DNA of 64,000 bases from Heterostelium album PN500 (taxonomy: Eukaryota; Evosea; Eumycetozoa; Acytosteliales; Acytosteliaceae): contig NW_008805073.1 in assembly GCF_000004825.1 (NCBI RefSeq), positions 62,001 to 126,000 of the forward strand, given 5' to 3'. The notes under the pieces are model-generated. The model had not been told where the DNA came from. It did no database searches and worked only from the letters and a program-made list of their open reading frames with translations. The translations under genes were made by a program, and so were the position numbers. Positions 9,922-22,500 of this stretch are shown piece by piece (position 1 is the first letter of the stretch; each line of letters begins with the position of its first letter).

Positions 9922-12814
9922 ATGCAAAAGTTACAATGGTTAAATGTTAGAGTTAGACAACTACAACACTCATTTATAGACATCAATAGAGAGAAACAAT
10001 TCATTCAAAAACATTCGAATCTATTATATAATTTACAATATCATTTATATGTTACTCCTGAAATATCTATACATTTACAATTATTAAAAGATAATCAACA
10101 ACAACAACAACTAAAACAACAAAAACAAAAACAAAATAATAATGATAATGATAATGATAATTTTAATTTAGATAATTCAATATTGTTTATATTAAAAAAC
10201 AATATTGATAATAATAATAAAGATGATAATCATCAAATACTATGTATATCAGATGTAATTGTTGAACCAAAGTTGATAGATTTAAATATATCATCGAGTT
10301 ATTCCTATTTAGATAGCAATAAGAGTAGTACGACAAGCAGTAGTAGTTCAATATGGTTAGCAAAGGATTTAATGACAAAACTATCATTGGAGAATGATAA
10401 GTGCATCATGATTGCACCAATCAAGAGAGAATGGATCAAAACAACCGATACAGTCTATCTATCAAATCCAATCTCTTTAATCAACGATAATATTAAACTA
10501 TCATCGATGTTAATGAAACAAAACTTTAAAGAACTGGTTAGAAGTAATTTAAAACTTGGTTTATCACCAAATACAATCATTAGAATAAATAGCAATAATA
10601 ATAATAACAATAACAATAGTAATAATAATGAAATAGTTAATTTAATGTTATCAAATGGCTCAATATATCAATTTAATTATCATATTAATATAGAATCAAA
10701 AACAACAACAACAACAAACACACAGAGATCATCAAATGATGATTTACATTTACTTGATAATTGGAGAATCATTACCAATAATACCAAGCTAATATATATA
10801 GATAGTAATAATAATAATAATAGAATAAAGAGTGATAAAGACGATGAATTTGAATCGTATGATAATCAAAGAAAGAAAATAAGAACATTATATAGTATCT
10901 ATTTCAATGAGAAATCAGCTAAACAATATGAAAAGTATGGATTGGAGAAACCTAGATCATTGTTGTTATATGGACCTGCTTCATCTGGAAAGAGAACACT
11001 CGCAAGAGCATTGGCACATGAACTCGGTGAACAGATCGATGATATCGTAACACTAACATCCAATGACATAATTAAATACAATACAAAATCAAGAGGACTA
11101 CAACAGAGATTCAATCAAACAAAACAACTTTCAAATTCAATATGTAGGTTTAACATCATTAACATCTAACTATCTAGAATCAATTATTTGATAACTAACT
11201 AAATAACATTTTAAATATTAATATTATAGTTTTAATAGAACATATCGAAGAATTGTTTCCAAATTTACAACAAGATGAAGATAGTGATACTATTACTACC
11301 ACCAATTCTGAACAAGCCTTAGAAACAACATTCATCAATATTCTACAGGATATTAAGAATAATTCAAAGAAGAATAAAGTATTCATTGTAAGTAATTATA
11401 ATTATGATAATGAATGATGATTTTTGTTGTTGTTGTTTTGAATTGAGCAGCAACTAATTAACACAAACAAATAAAATTATTATTAAATTTGAATAGGTTG
11501 GTATTACAAGCAATATAAAGAGATTAGATGTTATGATTAGATCACTTTTCGATGATGAAATCAAATTCGAACCACCAACTTCACAAAAGAGACTAGAGAT
11601 ATTTAAATACTATTTGGGTCAACAAATTGGTGCTAATCACTCTCATTCCAACCTAGAGGTACTAAGAGATATTAATGATGATTGTAGTGGTCTTGTCGGT
11701 GGTGATATACAACTACTCTGTAGAGAAGCAATTATAAATTCCCTAAAAAGATTAAATAATAACAACAACAATAACAATAACAATATAAATAGTATTGAAG
11801 ATAGTAAGTAGAATACACATAGAGAAATAATAATGCATTTAAAAGCTTTATTCTAACTTGTTTTTATTTATGTTTTTACTTTTTTTGTTAGTTAAATTTA
11901 TAAGAGATGATTTCATTGGTAGCGTTATTCAACACAAGAAATTGGTGGATGCAAGTAGTATGTCGAAATTGGTGCCGTCGATGCCAAAAGTAAGTTGGTC
12001 GGATATCGGTGGTTTGGAGCAGGTGAAACAGTCGTTGATGGAGATGGTCGTCTGGGACTACCAGCATGGCGATGCGCTGCGTGCGCTTGGTGTGAAGACA
12101 CCGCGTGGCGTGCTGCTCTACGGTCCGCCTGGCACCGGCAAGACGCTGCTCTCCAAGGCGGTGGCGTTTGAAGCACGCGCCAATTTCATTGCGGTGAACA
12201 TCAGCGAGGTGATCCACGGAGAGATCGGAGAGTCTGAGAAGACGATCGCAGAGATCTTCCGGGTGGCACGTGCTACGGCGCCGTCGATCATCTTTATCGA
12301 CGAGATTCAATCGATCTTTGGTCAGAAGGAAGCGGTTGGACAACACGGAAAGAATGTGATATCGCAGATCTTGGTTGAGCTGGATCAGCTCGCCGAAGAT
12401 GTCGACAATGCTGGCAAGCGCGTCATGGTGTTGGCAGCGACCAATCTACCACAGGCGATTGACCAATCGTTTATGCAGCCCGGACGGTTTGACCGTGCAC
12501 TGTACGTCGGGCCACCCGAAGCAGAGGAACGTGCGCACATTCTCACCAACCTTGCCAAGCAGCTAAAGTTGGCGGACGACGTCGATTTACAAGAGCTGGC
12601 ACGTATCACCACAAACTTTACTGGATCGGACTTGAATGGATTACTCAAGAAATCTGCACTCTACGCAATCGAGAGAGATATCAACGCACAATCAATCACC
12701 ATGAATGACATTTCAAAAGTATTCTGGGAGACAACACCAACCATTACACACTCACAAATTGAAATGTTTAAAGAATGGGAACAATCAAGGAAGAAACAAC
12801 AACAGCAACAATAA
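9922..12814 (+). CDS. Type II AAA ATPase of the CDC48/AFG2 group (SPATA5L1-like)
   Basis: Four exons (9922-11143, 11230-11387, 11497-11803, 11892-12814), all in phase, give 869 residues. The divergent N-terminal region has Gln/Asn/Lys-rich inserts. The first AAA module is degenerate: Walker A 'GPASSGKRT' and Walker B-like 'FLIEHIEE', where the usual Asp-Glu reads Glu-His. The second module is intact: 'VSWSDIGGLEQVKQ', Walker A 'GPPGTGKT', Walker B 'IIFIDE', 'ATNLPQAID' and 'QPGRFDRAL'. 'DEIQSIFG' and 'GESEKTIAEIFR' suggest AFG2B/SPATA5L1, which acts in cytoplasmic 60S maturation. PEX6-like or another CDC48 relative is possible, since PEX1/PEX6 also have a weak first module. Exon 4 is strikingly G+C-richer (about 12000-12600) than the other exons. 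The ATG at 9922 is the first in frame. Confidence 0.85.
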
Positions 12815-15800
12815 AAAGATTATAATATTTTATTAATTATTATAGATATGAAAACAATCCAATCAATATTTATAAAAGACAATTAAATTTGAAATCTCCC
12901 TCTCTTTTTTTTTGTAAATGTAATTGCTAAAGGAACAACCAACTAACCAAGCAATTTGATTGTCACTTTTCAAAAATAAGAAAAGAGAATGTAAGATATC
13001 TATCCCAATAATTAAAATTTAGCTGGTTGTAAATTAATATGATTAAAAAAACACCAGTCCTACCACATCTAGTAGGGAGTGTAAAGATGAGCAGTCAGAA
13101 TCATTTTTTTGGCACAAGTTTATTAATCCATTGGAATAAGTTTTTTTGGTTTGTCTTATTTTGATTTGTGGTGTTTGGATGATGAGCATTTGCGTTGTGT
13201 GGAATGTTGAAAACAACGATTTCACCAAAAGATTATTCAAGGATGAATGAACAATCAATCAATCAGTCAAATCACTTACCAAATCTGAAAATGTTGAAAA
13301 CAAAACAAAAAACTAAAACTAAAACAAAAAAGATAATTTGTTTTTACATCCCCATAATCAGATATAAAGATGATTATTAAAATAACCAATAAATATGGTC
13401 CTTTTTTAAAAAAAAAACTGTTTTTCTATTTTTTTTTTTGTTTTTTGATTTTTTTTTTTTTTAACGAAGTGTTATGTTTGTTTTCAAGAAACCGTTACAA
13501 AAAAATTAATGAACTCAAATTTTAAAAAAATTGATCATCAACAAAAAACAAAAAAAAAAAAAAACCTCAATAAATTATAATGACCTTATTCCCGCCACAA
13601 TTTTTAAAACACAATTGAGAGCACACAAACACACAATCACAAACAAACACACACATAAAACACACAACCAAATCCTTTTTTCTTCTTCACTCACAAATTA
13701 AATAATCTCTTTTTTTTTTTATATTAATTATTAGTTTTATAGTTAGTTATTATTATTTTTTATCTATTATAATAAAATAACTCTATTAAAAAAAAATTAA
13801 AAAAAAAAAATTAATTTTTAATCAACAAAGAAGTCAAATAATAAAAAGTAGAGAATAATTAATTCAAATTATAATAGCTACTACTAGAAAGATCGATTGT
13901 ATCATTGAATTTAAATAGAAATAAACAATTTATTTTTATTATTATTATTTGATCATACAAATCAATCAAGAATTCAATTCAGTCAACAACATCTTCACCA
14001 AAACACACAATAATCAATCATACACCCCAGAATTAAATTTATTATACATATTTTGGTAGATTCTATAACAAGTAACACCAACAACAACCAAGATATTACA
14101 GCAGTGGTAGCGATAAAATAGTTCATTAGAGTGAACAGCAACAACAAACAGTAAAACAACACAGCGAAGTAACAGTAGCAGTAACAAAAGGTACATTATC
14201 AACACTACGAAAACAAAAGAAAGAATCCAATCATTATGTTCATTGTCACCGTCACCCACACTTTAAGCTAAACCAAAAACAGTTATCAACTAAAACAAAA
14301 CATATTGGCAGTATCAAAATGATTACTGTTACTGTAAACAAAAAAAAAAAACTATAAATCTGTTAATACAATATATATATATATATATATATATGTATTT
14401 CTCACACACACACACACACACACCACCTTTGCAAATAGAGAAATTATCACTAAATAACTAGTAAACATAGCCAATATATTGATTGATTCACTTCTCATCT
14501 TGTGAGATGTAACCATCTGGTCCTTATATATACATATTCAAATTAATAATATTTGTCGAATTGGTGGTCAATCAAACACACACACACAAAAACAAACACA
14601 TAGAGATAACTATAAATATTATCCTAATAAGTTCATTTTTTACTGAACAACAACAAAAATACCTATTATCATAGAGAGCTGTTACATCTCTCTCATCTTT
14701 TCATTCATTTTTTTTTTTGTGTTTTTATGATAACCACAACAACAGTTATCAATACCAATACCAATACTATTACTACACACACACACACACACACAGAACA
14801 CGATGATCAATAAATGGAAAGTGTATATTTGTAAAAGAGTGGGGTGTTGTGGTACGACACTTCGAGGACGATGATCATCAAACTTTGTTTTTTTTTTTTT
14901 TTACCATATTTAAATAATCTATATACACTATCTGAGTCAATTGCTCATGTTTGTTGTTATTGTTATTGTTTTTTTCTCATCGTGTCTCTGACCACAATAT
15001 ATTAGGAGTATCTAGTAACAACAAATATTGTAGTATCCTATCGGAACATATACAAAATTTGTTATCTTTAAATACAACCCGACAAACAACCACCCCACCC
15101 CATGACAACACCAACATCAACAACAATATTTATCTTTAAATACAACAAAACTCTTTTTCTTTTTCTTTGTATTGCTTTGTTTGTTTTTTAATTTGGTTTG
15201 GTTATGTTGTTACTGTTGTTGTTAAACTACATATATATTTGAATTTGAATTTAAATTTAAATTTTATGATTTCAATATACGGTTGGGATTGGTTTGGTTG
15301 TTTGATTGATATCCAATAGGAGTTACTACTATTACAAAAAAAAAAAAAAAAAAAAAAGTAATAAATATTATTTACTACTATCATAATAATATGCCCATCA
15401 CGCACACACACAACAAATACCCACAACTACTCCTCCAACAAGCATGTGATTTCACTGCCATCAATCATTTTCATCAATCAACACAACCAAACAACAAATG
15501 AGTTGTTAAAATATTATTATTTATTTTATTGATTATTTTTTATTGTTCAACAACAGAAATACAGGAATAGAGTTCACTATATTGACAATTTCCAAGTTTT
15601 CCCGCCTCATTTCATTTTTCTCTAAAAAAAAAAAAAACAGTTGTTTAAGAAGTGTAGTTATAACTTGTTTCTTAAAATTAATTAATTCTACAAATAGGTT
15701 GTCTTAACAACCATCTCTCTTACTCTCCCACTTTCACACTCAACACAACATAAGAAAAAAAACAAACAAAAAACAATAGTTCACATCAACAACATCATAA

Positions 15801-16208
15801 TTATCATCGTATCAATAATTAACAATCAACAGTAGTTTGTTTGTTTGTATGTTTTTTTTTAAGACTTCACTAATAATATTATTTTTATTAATATCAATTT
15901 TAATAATAGATTTTTTTAAACATCCGTCAGTCAGTTCATTTCAGTCAGTCAAACAATCTTCAACAACAACAACAACAACAAAACCATCATTTATAAAATC
16001 AAAAAGGAGATTAGTTAATTCATTTTTATTTTTCCTCCACATAACAACCAAAGTTTTTTTTTATATAATATTAGTTAACATATATATTTTATTTAATTAT
16101 TATATTCATCAACTTCACCCACCCAACACTACTATCTGTACATAATCAACTTATATACTATTTATTTATTTATTGTACTTTTCTCCACTTTGTTATATAT
16201 TTTCAAAA
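12815..16208. other. 3.4-kb non-coding region with many simple repeats
   Basis: No frame here has family-like or codon-like content. The stretch holds a (TA)n tract at 14371-14394, (CA)n at 14403-14422, further CACACA runs near 14576 and 14777, an A run of about 22 at 15336-15357, and many T runs. 'CAACAACAAC' strings and ACACAC-rich pyrimidine stretches become denser toward the cdh1 start, suggesting a long promoter and 5' leader for that gene. I see no tRNA or recognised ncRNA. Confidence 0.6.
14371..14422. repeat. Adjacent (TA)n and (CA)n microsatellites
   Basis: About 24 bp of alternating A/T at 14371-14394 are followed, eight bases on, by about 20 bp of alternating C/A at 14403-14422. 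They lie about 1.8 kb upstream of the cdh1 start. Confidence 0.9.
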
Positions 16209-18158
16209 ATGTTTCACTCACAATATGAATCAAGACTAAGAAGTCCATCTAGAGGTTCACCCTCAAAGTCTATAAATTGGAACCAGGATCAACCTCCTCT
16301 GGGTGTACCCAATTTCGAAAGAGTAATAGATTTAGATTCAAAACAACAAATCAACAACAGCAGTAGTAGTAGTGATACCAACAGTAGTAATTTCAATAAT
16401 AATAATAATAATAATAACAACAATAATAATAGTTTTGAATCAAAGAATTATAAAAACATAATTAATAATAGCAACAATAATAATAATAACAATAGTTTAA
16501 ATATAAGTTTCAATGAAAGTACATCATCATATAAGAATAACAAATCACCAATTAAAAATAGTAAATCACCTATCAAATTAAATAATAACAGTAGTAGTAA
16601 TTATGGGGATAGATTTATTTCGATTCCATTCACAACAGAGTCTCTTGATAAATTTTCGGTTTTGGATGTCAATCCAATTCATTCACCTTCACTCAACTCT
16701 AATGCATCGAGTTCGTCATCGTCATTTGACAAGCAAGAGAACCACTTGGCATACAACCTCATTTTGAAGAACGAGATTCTTGGCAACCATTCCATTCTGG
16801 AATACAACAATCCACAGTCTATACAATTTTCCAACCAAAACGATCCACTTTCCACCACACCTACCACTAATACGACGACCACATCCAATAATCCAACGAC
16901 CACAGTCACCAACAACAGTAATAACACCAACACCGCCACATCAAACATTTCCAACCAACAATTTTCACAAACTTTTTCATCGTCAACCTTTTCACAATTG
17001 TCTTTGCTTGAAGGTGCTGAGGACATTATCGACAGCTACTCCACCAGCAGGAACATACTCCAATACACTCTGCCAAAGAAAAAGTCCAAAGATTTCACTG
17101 ATTCACCGTATAGTCTATCGCCTCTTTCTGACAACTCACAAAAACTACTATCGTCACCACGAAAGCCACAAAGAAAGATTTCAAAGATGCCATTCAAAGT
17201 GCTGGATGCACCTGCAATCCTCGATGATTTCTATCTTAACCTGATTGACTGGAGCTCACAAAACATTGTGGCAGTTGCACTCGAGTCAAGTGTCTATCTG
17301 TGGAATGCCGCCACCAGCAAGGTGTCAAAGCTCTGTGACTACCAGAACGGTGTTGTCACCTCGGTCAGTTGGATACAGCGTGGATCGCACTTGGCAATCG
17401 GTGGCGACGATGGTCTCGTCCAGATTTGGGATGTAAATAAATCAAAGAAAATTCGGCAGCTTCAAGGTCACACTGCCCGAGTCAACTCACTCGCCTGGAA
17501 CAATCATATTCTCTCCTCAGGAAGCAAAGACAAAACCATTCTGCACCATGATGTACGTGACAGCGCTCATTTTACTGCCAAGCTGCTAGGGCACCGCAAT
17601 GAAGTGTGTGGCTTGAAGTGGTCTCCGGACGGACAGCATCTGGCGAGTGGCGGCAACGACAATCTGCTAGCGGTGTGGGACTCCTCGTCTACCAAACCAC
17701 TCTATCAATTCAGATCTCACAATGCAGCAATCAAAGCGATCGCCTGGAGTCCGCATCAACGCGGACTGCTAGCATCTGGTGGAGGTACTCAAGACAAGTG
17801 CATTCGTTTCTGGAATACATTCACTGGAACACCGCTGCAGGCAATAGATACCGGTTCTCAAGTGTGTAACCTGGCTTGGTCAAAGAACGTCAATGAATTG
17901 GTGTCAACTCACGGTTACTCACAAAACCAAATCACACTGTGGAGTTACCCCTCAATGAAACAAGTAACAACACTGACCGGTCACACCTCTCGTGTACTGT
18001 ATCTAGCTATCTCGCCCGACGGTCAAAACATTGTTACTGGTGCTGGTGATCAAACACTGCGACTCTGGAACGTGTTTCCCAACTCTAAAGAAACCAATTT
18101 GTACTCACCTCGCAGTCTAGAGAATCTCTATAATAAGAGTGAATTAGATATACGTTAA
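16209..18158 (+). CDS. fzr1: Anaphase-promoting complex activator Cdh1/Fizzy-related
   Basis: A single exon of 649 residues starting at the ATG at 16209 (context AAAAATG). The N-terminus resembles Cdh1 ('YESRLRSPSRGSPSK'). Ser/Asn-rich sequence follows, then a C-box-like site 'GDRFISIP' (about residue 133) and 'LAYNLILKNEILG', which matches the conserved 'LAYxxLLKNELLG' region of Cdh1. Seven WD40 repeats (about 335-625) include 'KVLDAPAILDDFYLN', 'VWDSSSTKPLYQ' and 'FWNTFTGTPLQAIDTG'. The protein ends in Ile-Arg, the tail that docks on APC/C TPR subunits. Cdh1 recruits substrates to this E3 ligase in late mitosis and G1. SP sites near the N-terminus suit CDK control. The C-box departs from the usual DRFIPxR: the Pro and Arg positions differ. 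Confidence 0.93.
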   Translation: MFHSQYESRLRSPSRGSPSKSINWNQDQPPLGVPNFERVIDLDSKQQINNSSSSSDTNSSNFNNNNNNNNNNNNSFESKNYKNIINNSNNNNNNNSLNISFNESTSSYKNNKSPIKNSKSPIKLNNNSSSNYGDRFISIPFTTESLDKFSVLDVNPIHSPSLNSNASSSSSSFDKQENHLAYNLILKNEILGNHSILEYNNPQSIQFSNQNDPLSTTPTTNTTTTSNNPTTTVTNNSNNTNTATSNISNQQFSQTFSSSTFSQLSLLEGAEDIIDSYSTSRNILQYTLPKKKSKDFTDSPYSLSPLSDNSQKLLSSPRKPQRKISKMPFKVLDAPAILDDFYLNLIDWSSQNIVAVALESSVYLWNAATSKVSKLCDYQNGVVTSVSWIQRGSHLAIGGDDGLVQIWDVNKSKKIRQLQGHTARVNSLAWNNHILSSGSKDKTILHHDVRDSAHFTAKLLGHRNEVCGLKWSPDGQHLASGGNDNLLAVWDSSSTKPLYQFRSHNAAIKAIAWSPHQRGLLASGGGTQDKCIRFWNTFTGTPLQAIDTGSQVCNLAWSKNVNELVSTHGYSQNQITLWSYPSMKQVTTLTGHTSRVLYLAISPDGQNIVTGAGDQTLRLWNVFPNSKETNLYSPRSLENLYNKSELDIR

Positions 18159-19548
18159 GAAAATAACCATAGCTTGTTCAATACAAATCATAATAATAAT
18201 AATATATATCTAGTTTAAAATAATAAAATATATTAACTATATAATATATATAATCTATATTTCTTTTTTTTTTTTTTTTTTTGTTCTCACTCTTATCTTT
18301 CTATCTATGTTTTAAATTACATTATGAAAATGACAACAATGACAAACAGAATAAACAACTGAACAACAACATCAAAAACGTCAATAAACAAAACCAATTA
18401 ATATTGTATTGACCGATTGTAGTTGTTGCTTTATATATATTAATTGAAATAGTTGTTTAATCTGTTTGTTAAAATTAAACATTATTAAATGCATAATGCA
18501 ATTATTGAAAATAAGAAGAGAGATTGAAAGTAGAAAAGAGAAATATAAGATATATATAAGTTTTAATTGTTAGTAAATAGTATAATATATATGTACAGAC
18601 CATGAATATTACTATAAATATAAATATAAATCTATATAAATAAAAAAAATAACAATGATTTTAATGAAAATCATGAGAAACAAAATGTAAAAAGAATGAT
18701 TAAAACATAAAAAAATGTGTTTTTTTTTTTTTTTTTTGCTGAAACCGAGGTAATGTTGAATTGATTTGCTTTAGTTTGTGTCTGTTCACAATTATATAAT
18801 ATTAGAGTTTACATTATACTTGCCATATTTGATTCAATTTCTTTGATTAACTAAATATTTCAAAGTTGTTTTGTTGTTGAACAACTAACCTAAAATAAAT
18901 AAAATATATTACAATTATTAATAATTAAAAATTTAAAAATAAAAAAAATAAAATAAAGTTTGGTGATTTATTATTTGTTTAATTTTATATTCTTCAAACA
19001 TCAACTCAAACTGTCTAAACCATTGTTGTTTGTTTGTGATTATAATAAAAAATGAAATAAAAACAAAAACAAAAACAACAAATTTAAATACAGATTCTTA
19101 AGAGTAATAAAACTAACTCTTCCCTCTCTGCCACCACTAATTAAATGGTTTGTGTTTATCTGATGGTGCTTCAACTCATTGAGTTGGTGGTGAATTTTGG
19201 TATCAATATTATGTGATACCCATTATGTATCATTTGCTTTTTTGTTTTGTTGTTTTTTTTTTTTTGAATAAAATAATTCAAACCAATTTTGGTATATTAT
19301 AATGGGAGAGAAACAGAAACCCAGATTTTTAATTAAACTAACTCTTAGCTACTTACCAGATACACTGTATATCTGAATTTAATGTACATTCTCATTACTA
19401 ATCAACAAAACAAAACAAAACAAAAAACAAACAAAACAAAAAAACAGATTTAGTTTAGTCGTATACAAAAAATATTTTATTTAATATTATTTCAAAACAG
19501 TAAAAATAAAATGTACATAATGTTTGTTGATTATTTGATTATTGTGAC
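18159..19548. other. Convergent intergenic region, no gene seen
   Basis: A+T-rich DNA between the 3' ends of cdh1 and the opposing BRCT/STAND gene. It holds long A and T runs (for example about 18265-18282 and 18719-18737) and 'AAAACAAAAC' strings near 19405-19445. I see no coding frame and no RNA fold. Confidence 0.55.
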
Positions 19549-22500
19549 TTATGCAAATAGTTCATTGAGATCTACCTTCTTTGATTTCATATTGAACAAC
19601 TTATTGTTGAAAGCATTTGGTTTGGCATTCTGTTTCTCACCAAGCATTGCTTGTACTGCGCCAGAGGCACCGGATCTGTCTTGTACATTAGCAGCCTTAC
19701 GTAGATTCTGTTGATTGTATTGAGCAACCATGTCACTGAATGCGCATTCTGGTTGTTTTTGAGGTGGTGGTTGCTTTGAACGCAACTGTTGTTGTTGTTG
19801 CTGCAAGACATTGGCTGAAAGTTTCTTTTTGGTTGGTTGTTGATGTGGTTGATATGATGCAAGGTATCCACCATATCCTTGTTGTTGTTGCTGTTGTTGC
19901 TGTTGCTGTTGTGGTTGCATTTGTTGTTGTTGTTGTTGCATTTGTTGTAATTGTTGAAGTTGCATTTGTTGTTGTTGTACTTGTGGTGGTTGCATTTGAT
20001 GTTGTTGTAATTGTTGAAGTTGTTGCACTTGTTGTTGTTGAAGTTGTTGTGGATAAGCTGGTGTTGGTTGTGGAAGGTATCCAACCGGTTGAACGATTGT
20101 TGGTAATCCAGATCTCATTACATTGCCAATAGAAAGATCGTTGGCATAGTGATGGTTTGCTTTGTAGTTGGCGGGTGGTGGAGGTGGTGGTGGTGGAATA
20201 TATCCAGGTGGGTGTTGTGGTTTGGTTTGGACAGCTTGTGGTACTGGTGCTGGAGCGGGTGTTGGAGGTGGATTTGATACAAGGAATTTTGGAAGTGGTG
20301 GAGGAGGTGGTGGTTTGACAATCTTGGGAGCGGTGACATCCTTGATGATGGCGACAATCTGTTGCACCATCTTGTGGTTGACACCATACTCCTTCTCTCT
20401 GATTCCACGTGCTTCGTTCAACACCTGGACAGCCTGCTCCTTCTTCTCCATCGATTGGTAGACGATACCAAGACGCACCAAGATGGCAGCGACCTGCGAG
20501 TGAGTTGGTCCGTAGATCTTTCTGCAGATGGCAAGAGCACGAAGTGCGCACTCCTCGGACATCTTGTAGTTCTCTTGCATTTCGTAGAGAGAAATCATGT
20601 GTCTGAGAATTTGGGCGACACGAGAATGCTCCAATCCCAAACGTCCTTCGTAGATCTTCAACGCCATCTTGAAACAAGATTCGGCATCGCTGTATTGATC
20701 CTTTTCAATGTACAAACTACCAAGACGTGTAATGATTCTGGCATAGGCGACGTCCATGTCACCGAGTTTCAACTCGATGATTTCCAATGCCTTGATAAAG
20801 TAGTCTTCAGCGATGTTGAGGTGACGTGCTTCCTCAACAAAGTGTACACTACCCAGACTGTAAGCAATGTCAGAGAGTAGCAATGGATATTGTTCGGAAC
20901 GTGGCTCCACAATTCTCATGGCTTCGTTCAACATCTGTTTGGCCTCGGCATGTAGATTTCTAGTGCAGGCGAGTGAACCGAGTAAGTTGAGTGTGGCAGC
21001 CACCTCAATGTCTTCGGCACCACGCTCTTTGGTGTAGATAGAGAGAGCCTGACGGAACTTGGCATCTGCCATATCGTGGTTGCATTTGGTGTGATACATA
21101 CGACCCATGGAACGATCGACTTTGGCAGCTTCAATCATTTGTGAATTGGTTACATAGAGATCACGTGCCTTCAAGTAGAGAGCCTCTGCACCTTCATATT
21201 GTGATATCTCCTCAAGGAAACTGGCAACGTTATACAAAACATCGGAAATAACCAATCCAGATGCCTGTGGGAATGAACGGGCGATCAACCATTTATACTC
21301 CTTGGTGGCGTTGTATGGAATTGGATCGTTACGCTCAGCAGCATTCTTTGGTGGTTTGAACTGCTTCTCGAGGTTGTTCCACAAGTTGATAAGATCACTG
21401 CGATGTCTTGGAGCATAGAGCTTATCAAACATGTATAGATTAGTGAGACAAGCACGTAGTTCTTCCCAGTTCTCAGAGTGGAGCAACTGGAATGGCAGCT
21501 CCTCAACCTTTCTCTCGTTCAAATCAGTTGATTCCAAGAACATCTGAGCAATATCCGCGTGAATTTCAATCTTAATCTTGTCGGTTGTGATATATTTCTT
21601 TTCGACGGCTGCAGCAATGTCGTCGTTGAGGAACGACAATAGACCAGATGAAGAAGAGATATAGGCTTCCATCAAAACCAACAATGAATTCCATTCGAGA
21701 GGATCGATTCCTTTCTTGTTGAGGAGAGCAGTGAGTAGCTCAATCTCAATACCTCTACGTCCTCCCCAAATATAACGGAGGAAGTCACGAACCAAACCTT
21801 TACCTTTGACATCGTAGTCGGTTTCAATACGATCCAAAATAATCTCATAGAGTTCGGCGGTGTTTCTTGCCTTTAGTAGTCGGAGAATACGTTCATTCAA
21901 ACGTTCGTGGTCACCAAACACACAGATGTCGTCCAATAGCAACTGGAGGAAACGTGGATTCGATGCAGAGTTGGAATTAGCAATGAGCAGCTCTTGTTGG
22001 TCCGATAGCTTCTTGGCGAAACGATTGAGGTAGAGACGAACCATTGCTTTTCTTTCGGCTTCTGGAAGTGGAGTGATATGCAAGAATGAAACTCCACGCT
22101 TCTTCATTACCTCAACTGGACGACTGGTGGTTGTCGATGAAATGATAAACTTGGCGTTGTTTGGCAGGTTTCTTGGGAACCAAATCATATCGGCAGAGTT
22201 ATCACGTGTGTCCAACTTGTTGAGACCGTCCAATACAATCACCAAACGACGTGCAGACATCGATGGATGTGTCATTACAAATGAAATGAACTGGCTAAAC
22301 TCTTGAGTGATCTTTTCCGAAGTGGAGTTGGCATCTGGAATATCTGGGATCCACGAGCTGCTGGTGTCCTTGAATAGCGAAGACGATGCTTCCTTTGAGG
22401 AGCTGGCAGTCTCCTTCTCCAACATAGCTTTAATCTCAATCATGATTCTAATGAGTGAACCAGAGTGTTTGGAAGACGATGGTGTCGCACCGATCCAGTG

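Noticed and set aside
15837-16145. 102-codon frame just before cdh1
   Set aside because: Low-complexity Phe/Ile/Thr translation of leader DNA. The ATG context is poor and no family matches.
19587-20677. Asn/Thr-rich and Val-rich open frames over the Gln-rich tail of the STAND protein
   Set aside because: They are shifted or reversed readings of the CAA repeat tract.
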